64,000 bases of DNA, from the NCBI RefSeq assembly GCF_000959725.1, contig NZ_CP009323.1, positions 4,526,001 to 4,590,000 of the forward strand. The letters run 5' to 3'. Both the position numbers and the translations under genes were made by a program. This document shows positions 63,614-64,000 of the stretch, piece after piece. Every line of letters begins with the position of its first letter. Positions within the stretch are counted from its first letter, which is position 1. The notes under the pieces were generated by a model. It made no database searches, was not told the origin of the DNA, and worked only from the letters and a program-made list of their open reading frames with translations. This DNA comes from Burkholderia gladioli (GTDB lineage Bacteria; Pseudomonadota; Gammaproteobacteria; Burkholderiales; Burkholderiaceae).

Positions 63614-64000
63614 TCATCCTGCGCGACCGATTCCAATGCGCTCCCGAACTAAAATGGCAGATTTCCTCGGCGCCAACTTTATCGAGTAAGTGCGGTGTTG
63701 TCGCGCAACGACGACGCAATCACGCCAAACCGCCAGCATGCCCGGCCAGTCCCCTCGTGAGAACTCAAGGCTGCTGATCCCGTCGCGCACGCCCGACATT
63801 GCTTCCGCGGGAACTTCGGCCATGTCGAAAATTTCCCCCATTGAAGAAATCACCTCACCGGCACGTTCCCTGCCTGCCTCTGCATGTTCGATGACATCCT
63901 CAATTCCCTGCGTTGCTCTGGACGCCGACTCACTGAGAGCGTTCGCGATGACCCCTTTTCCGCGACTTGCCTCTGCCGACCGGTCGGCGAGCTTGCGAAC
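63614..64000 (-). CDS. Methyl-accepting chemotaxis protein-like, C-terminal part (5' end outside window)
   Basis: The frame enters from the right edge as 'VRKLADRSAEASRGKGVIAN', the conserved hairpin-tip region of chemotaxis transducers, then 'ALSESASRATQGIEDVIEH', 'AEAGRERAGEVISSMGEIFD' of the descending coiled coil. After 'GVRDGISSLEFSRGDW' the heptad pattern is lost and the sequence ends in about 45 unrelated residues at 63614, so the C-terminus may be frameshifted or truncated. The sensor and membrane parts lie outside the window. Confidence 0.7.
   Translation of the reverse strand, partial: VRKLADRSAEASRGKGVIANALSESASRATQGIEDVIEHAEAGRERAGEVISSMGEIFDMAEVPAEAMSGVRDGISSLEFSRGDWPGMLAVWRDCVVVARQHRTYSIKLAPRKSAILVRERIGIGRAG

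Overview
The window looks like a chromosome or large-replicon segment from a Burkholderiales bacterium of the Paraburkholderia/Caballeronia/Burkholderia type. This rests on high-GC coding bias, two classical burkholderial trimeric porins, an RND efflux tripartite system, many LysR/TetR regulators next to short catabolic operons, and IS21/IS110/IS3/IS5 family debris. It is accessory, catabolic and mosaic. No rRNA, tRNA or CRISPR array was seen.

Region 1 (1-22.8 kb) is an almost complete N-methyl catabolism locus. A ProX-type betaine binding protein (cut by the left edge), ETF alpha/beta and an 807-residue dimethylglycine-dehydrogenase-like flavoprotein form one minus-strand operon. A GcvA-like LysR gene follows, then a Rieske betaine demethylase pair (GbcA/GbcB-like), a porin, FolD, a divergent FolB-like protein, an aspartate/aromatic aminotransferase, the heterotetrameric sarcosine oxidase (soxB-D-A-G) with PurU, and a TetR gene. 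Together they encode betaine -> dimethylglycine -> sarcosine -> glycine, with the released one-carbon units handled through folate by FolD and PurU. An intact IS21-family element (2214-4237, 4-bp ACAT target duplication) splits etfB, so this copy of the ETF should be dead.

Region 2 (22.8-25.9 kb) is a gene graveyard: an N-terminally truncated citrate-synthase-like gene lacking one catalytic His, an aldehyde dehydrogenase tail, a MarR fragment, a frameshifted class II aldolase and a truncated IS91-associated tyrosine recombinase.

Region 3 (26.1-32.7 kb) is an RND efflux operon (outer-membrane lipoprotein, fusion protein, pump) with a divergent TetR gene and a candidate operator. It is followed by decayed IS110 and IS3 elements (32.7-34.5 kb).

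Region 4 (34.6-40.8 kb) holds idonate/gluconate genes (5-keto-gluconate reductase and L-idonate dehydrogenase on minus; 2-ketoacid reductase and gluconokinase on plus) around a transhydrogenase locus. In that locus pntAA and pntAB are fused by an internal deletion while pntB is intact.

Region 5 (40.9-57.3 kb) is a putative uncharacterised catabolic regulon. It has a porin, an aminotransferase, two tandem LysR genes, and an 10-gene minus-strand operon of two paralogous branched-chain-type binding proteins, LivHMGF, HyuA, HyuB, an SDR and an HpcH-type aldolase. The operon is bordered upstream by an IS5 transposase remnant. ATGCC/GGCAT palindromes occur both at the LysR promoter and ahead of the operon.

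Region 6 (57.6-64.0 kb) has a CocE/NonD-family hydrolase with a divergent TetR gene, then a fumarylacetoacetate-hydrolase-family enzyme, a VOC metalloprotein and a plant-type 2Fe-2S flavoprotein reductase with no oxygenase in view. A BON-domain protein and the tail of a chemotaxis-transducer-like gene, cut by the right edge, close the window.
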